This document shows positions 38,338 through 40,942 of a stretch of DNA of 40,942 nucleotides, piece by piece. The translations under genes and the position numbers were made by a program. Source of the stretch: an uncultured Actinomycetes bacterium (GTDB taxonomy: Bacteria; Actinomycetota; Thermoleophilia; Solirubrobacterales; Solirubrobacteraceae); assembly GCA_937888775.1 (NCBI GenBank), contig CALAQT010000482.1, forward strand, positions 1 to 40,942, in the 5' to 3' direction. The notes beneath the pieces were generated by a model, which made no database searches, was not told where the DNA came from, and saw nothing but the letters and a program-made list of their open reading frames with translations. Every line of letters begins with the position of its first letter. Position 1 is the stretch's first letter.

Positions 38338-40942
38338 ATGCGCTGCATCGGACCGAAGGCATTGCTCTCGCTGGTGACGATGGCCGTTGTGCTGTCCGCC
38401 GCCGATGCGGCGCTCGCTGCGCGGCCGCCGGTGCTGCGCAGCCATCCTCAGCCGCCCTTCGGCTCCTCCCACCGGCCGGTCTGCCGAGCGGTTCCGCCCG
38501 GGCGAGCTCGCTGCCTGGCCGAAGTCGTGACCGTCGCGGGCGCCGGGAGCGGTGCGGCGGCCGCCCCGCTTCTCAGCCCCGGGCCGCTCGGCTTCGGGCC
38601 GGCCGACCTGCAGGACGCCTATGGAGTCGTCAGCGAGGCCGCCTCCGCGGGCGGCACGCAGACCGTGGCGATCGTCGACGCCTACGACGACCCCACCGCC
38701 GAATCCGACCTGGCCACCTACCGCTCGCGGTACGGCCTGCCCGCGTGCACGACGGCCGGCGGCTGCTTCCGCAAGGTCGACCAGCGCGGAGGCGGCAGCT
38801 ATCCGCCGCCCAACCGGGAATGGGAGAGCGAGATCGCGCTGGACCTCGACGCCGTCTCGGCGATCTGCCCGCACTGTCACATCCTGCTGGTGGAGGCCGA
38901 CAGCAGCTTCACCTTCGATCTGGCCGTGTCCGCCAACGAGGCCGCCGCGCTGGGTGCCACGCAGATCTCCAACAGCTACGGCGGCCCGGAGTTCGCGAGC
39001 GAGACCAGCCTCGACGCCGACTACAGCCACCCCGGCGTCGCCGTCACCGCCAGCTCCGGCGACAGCGGCTACGGGGTGCAGTACCCGGCAGCGTCGCGGT
39101 CCGTGACCGCGGTGGGGGGTACCTCGCTGACGCCGGCTCCGGGCGCCTCGCGCGGCTGGGCCGAGTCCGCCTGGGCCGGAGCGGGGAGCGGCTGCTCCCA
39201 ATACGAGGCGAAGCCAGCCTGGCAGCTGGACATCGGCTGCTCGAGCCGCACCGTCGCCGACGTCGCGGCCGTCGCCGATCCAGCGACGGGAGCCGCGGTG
39301 TACTCGACCGTCGACGGTGGCTGGGCCGTGTATGGCGGCACCAGCCTGGCCAGTCCCATCGTCGCCGCCTACGACGCCCTGATGGGGTCGGCGGCTTCGT
39401 CGCCCCAGTACCCCTACTCGCACGTGAGCTCGTACTTCGACGTGACGTCCGGCAGCAACGGGCTCTGCGGCGGTAGCTACCTGTGCAACGCCGTCGCCGG
39501 CTACGACGGCCCGACCGGGCTCGGCTCGCCGCATGGCGCGGGCCTGGACCGGGCCCCGACCGCGGGCACCGGCGCCGCGAGCGGCGTCAGCCCGTCTGGA
39601 GCAACGCTCAACGGCACGGTCAACCCGAACGGGAGCGCAACCGAATACAGCTTCGAATACGGCACGAGCACCTCCTACGGCTCGACCACGTCCACGACAG
39701 CCGTCGGCTCGGGCTCGATCGCACTCACGGCCTCCAAAATCGTGTCGGGCCTGTCGGCGGGCACTACCTACCACTTCAGGATCGTCGCCACCAACGGATT
39801 CGGCACGCACGCCGGCAACGACAACATCTTCACGAGCGCCGGACCGCCGGTGCCGGAAAACACGGTGAAGCCGCACAGCGTGGGCCTGCCGGTCGTCGGC
39901 GCGGTGCTGACCTCATCCACCGGCACCTGGACGGGGCTGCCGGACAAATACGAATACCAGTGGTACCGCTGCGTGCCGGCGGAAAGCTGCATTCCGTCGC
40001 CGATCAAAGAAGCGACCGCTTCCACGTACACCGTCGGAACCGCTGACCTGGGCGGCTGGGTCTACGCGTTCGTCCGCGCGCACAATGCGAACGGCTTGTC
40101 GGGGTTCGTCGTCTCCGACAACAAGATCGGCCCGATCGCGGCGCCCGTGCCGGCCAACACCGCGGCGCCGCACGTCACCGGAGCCGGCCGGGTCGGTTCG
40201 ACGCTGAATGTCTCCACGGGCATGTGGAGCGGTGCACCGAGCGCCTACGCCTACCAGTGGTGGCGCTGCGTGTTCATCTCCGGCGGCGGCTGCCTGCCCG
40301 CGCGGATCAGCGGGGCGACCTCGCCCGCCTATGCGCTCGCCGCCGGTGACGTGGGCACCATCGTGTGGGCGACCGTGCGCGCCCAAAACACCAACGGCTC
40401 CTCGAGCTTCGTCAACAGCGACAACGCGGTCGGTCCCGTCACCGCAATGGGGGCGCCCACGAACACGGGCAGGCCGCACGTGGCCGGCGAACCGCTCGTG
40501 GGCGCCGCGCTGACCGCGTCCCCGGGCGCCTGGTCGGGCTCGCCTGACGCATACGAATACGAGTGGCTCGACTGCATGCCCGCTTCCGGCGGGGGGTGCG
40601 TGCCCAGCCACGTGGGCGCAAACGCGCCGGGCTACGCCGTCGGCAGCGGGGACCTGAACGGATCCCTCTACGTGGCGGTTCGCGCGCACAACGGCGGCGG
40701 CTGGTCGAGCTTCGTCGTCTCCGACAACGCGCTCGGGCCGATCACCGCCGCTCGCGCTCAGCAGACGGTTCTCGCGCCGTCGATCACCCGGCTGGCGATC
40801 CGTCCGGGCGCCTTCCGCGCGGCGCGCCGGGGCGCCAGCCTCGCCGTCGCGACGGGCGCGCTCGTCACGTTCGCCCTCAGCCGCGCTGCGTACGTCACGT
40901 TCACGATCGAGCGCGCGGCGTCGGGCCGGCGCGTCGGCGGGC
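38338..40942 (+). CDS. Secreted S53 (sedolisin-type) serine-carboxyl peptidase with FN3/Ig-like repeats, 3' end outside window
   Basis: The frame is open from ATG 38338 (AAAGAGGCGAGGC ribosome binding site) to the window end, 868 residues. It has a signal peptide (KALLSLVTMAVVLSAADAALA), a short propeptide-like part and an S53 catalytic domain. The E-x3-D pair is E165 and D169 (ESEIALDLDAV), the oxyanion Asp is D242 (SSGDSGYG) and the nucleophile is S336 (YGGTSLASPIVAA). An FN3-like region (about 410-500) and three ~100-residue Ig-like repeats follow. The propeptide is short compared with kumamolisin-type enzymes, so activation may differ. It should be exported and act on proteins in acidic or soil settings. 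A basic, Ala/Arg-rich domain begins at the window edge. Confidence 0.85.
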   Translation, partial: MRCIGPKALLSLVTMAVVLSAADAALAARPPVLRSHPQPPFGSSHRPVCRAVPPGRARCLAEVVTVAGAGSGAAAAPLLSPGPLGFGPADLQDAYGVVSEAASAGGTQTVAIVDAYDDPTAESDLATYRSRYGLPACTTAGGCFRKVDQRGGGSYPPPNREWESEIALDLDAVSAICPHCHILLVEADSSFTFDLAVSANEAAALGATQISNSYGGPEFASETSLDADYSHPGVAVTASSGDSGYGVQYPAASRSVTAVGGTSLTPAPGASRGWAESAWAGAGSGCSQYEAKPAWQLDIGCSSRTVADVAAVADPATGAAVYSTVDGGWAVYGGTSLASPIVAAYDALMGSAASSPQYPYSHVSSYFDVTSGSNGLCGGSYLCNAVAGYDGPTGLGSPHGAGLDRAPTAGTGAASGVSPSGATLNGTVNPNGSATEYSFEYGTSTSYGSTTSTTAVGSGSIALTASKIVSGLSAGTTYHFRIVATNGFGTHAGNDNIFTSAGPPVPENTVKPHSVGLPVVGAVLTSSTGTWTGLPDKYEYQWYRCVPAESCIPSPIKEATASTYTVGTADLGGWVYAFVRAHNANGLSGFVVSDNKIGPIAAPVPANTAAPHVTGAGRVGSTLNVSTGMWSGAPSAYAYQWWRCVFISGGGCLPARISGATSPAYALAAGDVGTIVWATVRAQNTNGSSSFVNSDNAVGPVTAMGAPTNTGRPHVAGEPLVGAALTASPGAWSGSPDAYEYEWLDCMPASGGGCVPSHVGANAPGYAVGSGDLNGSLYVAVRAHNGGGWSSFVVSDNALGPITAARAQQTVLAPSITRLAIRPGAFRAARRGASLAVATGALVTFALSRAAYVTFTIERAASGRRVGG
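39841..40740 (+). repeat. Three ~300-bp coding repeats (Ig-like modules)
   Basis: Units start near 39841, 40141 and 40441. Each encodes P-x-N-T-x-x-P-H-V at the start, a G-T-W/M-W/A-W-S-G turn, a W-x-x-C ... C pair (WYRCVPAESC, WWRCVFISGGGC, WLDCMPASGGGC), a G-D-L/V-G turn and V-R-A-x-N-x-N-G-x-S-x-F-V-x-S-D-N at the end. The Cys pair in each unit predicts an intradomain disulfide, consistent with an exported multi-domain stalk or binding module. Confidence 0.8.

Noticed and set aside
38065..39876. 603-residue minus-strand frame
   Set aside because: It is the complement of the S53 peptidase gene. Its composition is a typical high-GC shadow, and the plus-strand frame has a signal peptide, catalytic motifs and repeats.
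1..40942. CRISPR array, toxin-antitoxin pair, restriction-modification or phage defence system
   Set aside because: I searched for short regularly spaced repeats and for nuclease, methylase and helicase motifs and found none.

Overview
The window is high-GC DNA from a soil-type actinobacterium, most likely of the class Thermoleophilia (Solirubrobacterales or a relative). This is inferred from composition, from secreted proteins built of propeller and Ig-like modules, from the abundance of acyl-CoA enzymes, from mixed leaderless and Shine-Dalgarno starts, and from tRNA-Val-type attachment-site tails. No rRNA operon, intact tRNA or CRISPR array was seen.

Region 1 (1-9.2 kb) is accessory. It has the tail of an IS481-type transposase, a large secreted S15/CocE hydrolase, a GNAT acetyltransferase between copies of a ~110-bp repeat that ends in the 3' end of tRNA-Val, a YdeI/OmdA-type protein, two tandem paralogous secreted proteins of no family I recognise, and two small minus-strand proteins.

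Region 2 (9.2-20 kb) carries a degenerate sensor kinase, a DHA2-type MFS exporter, a GNAT gene cut by an IS1380-family element (whose transposase has lost its first catalytic segment), an SCP2-domain protein, a metal-site-less HD-GYP protein, a quinone-oxidoreductase-like MDR enzyme, a small ABM-like protein, a membrane protein, a SHOCT protein and a broken propeller/Ig-like secreted protein.

Region 3 (20-34.3 kb) is a catabolic block for CoA-activated lipids or alicyclic acids: a crotonase-fold enzyme, a cholesterol-oxidase-like GMC flavoenzyme, an SDR, two acyl-CoA dehydrogenases (one of the ACAD10/11 type), an alpha/beta hydrolase, an APH-like kinase with a DUF6285 partner, a MocR-type regulator without the PLP lysine, and a BadH-BadI pair typical of cyclohexanecarboxylate degradation. 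The ACAD11-like enzyme, APH-like kinase and DUF6285 protein together resemble a split ACAD10/11 or LvaABC system that handles 4-hydroxyacyl-CoAs through a phosphorylated intermediate.

Region 4 (34.3-40.9 kb) holds a phospholipid cluster (PAP2, diacylglycerol-kinase-like, PAP2, PlsC-like) in which the kinase and acyltransferase are broken, then a large secreted S53 (sedolisin) peptidase with FN3-like and Ig-like repeats that runs off the window end.

Gene decay is the most striking overall feature: at least five broken or truncated genes, plus several intact frames missing key catalytic residues. The best candidates for a little-described system are the ACAD11/APH/DUF6285 module with its lysine-less MocR, and the tandem secreted paralogs.
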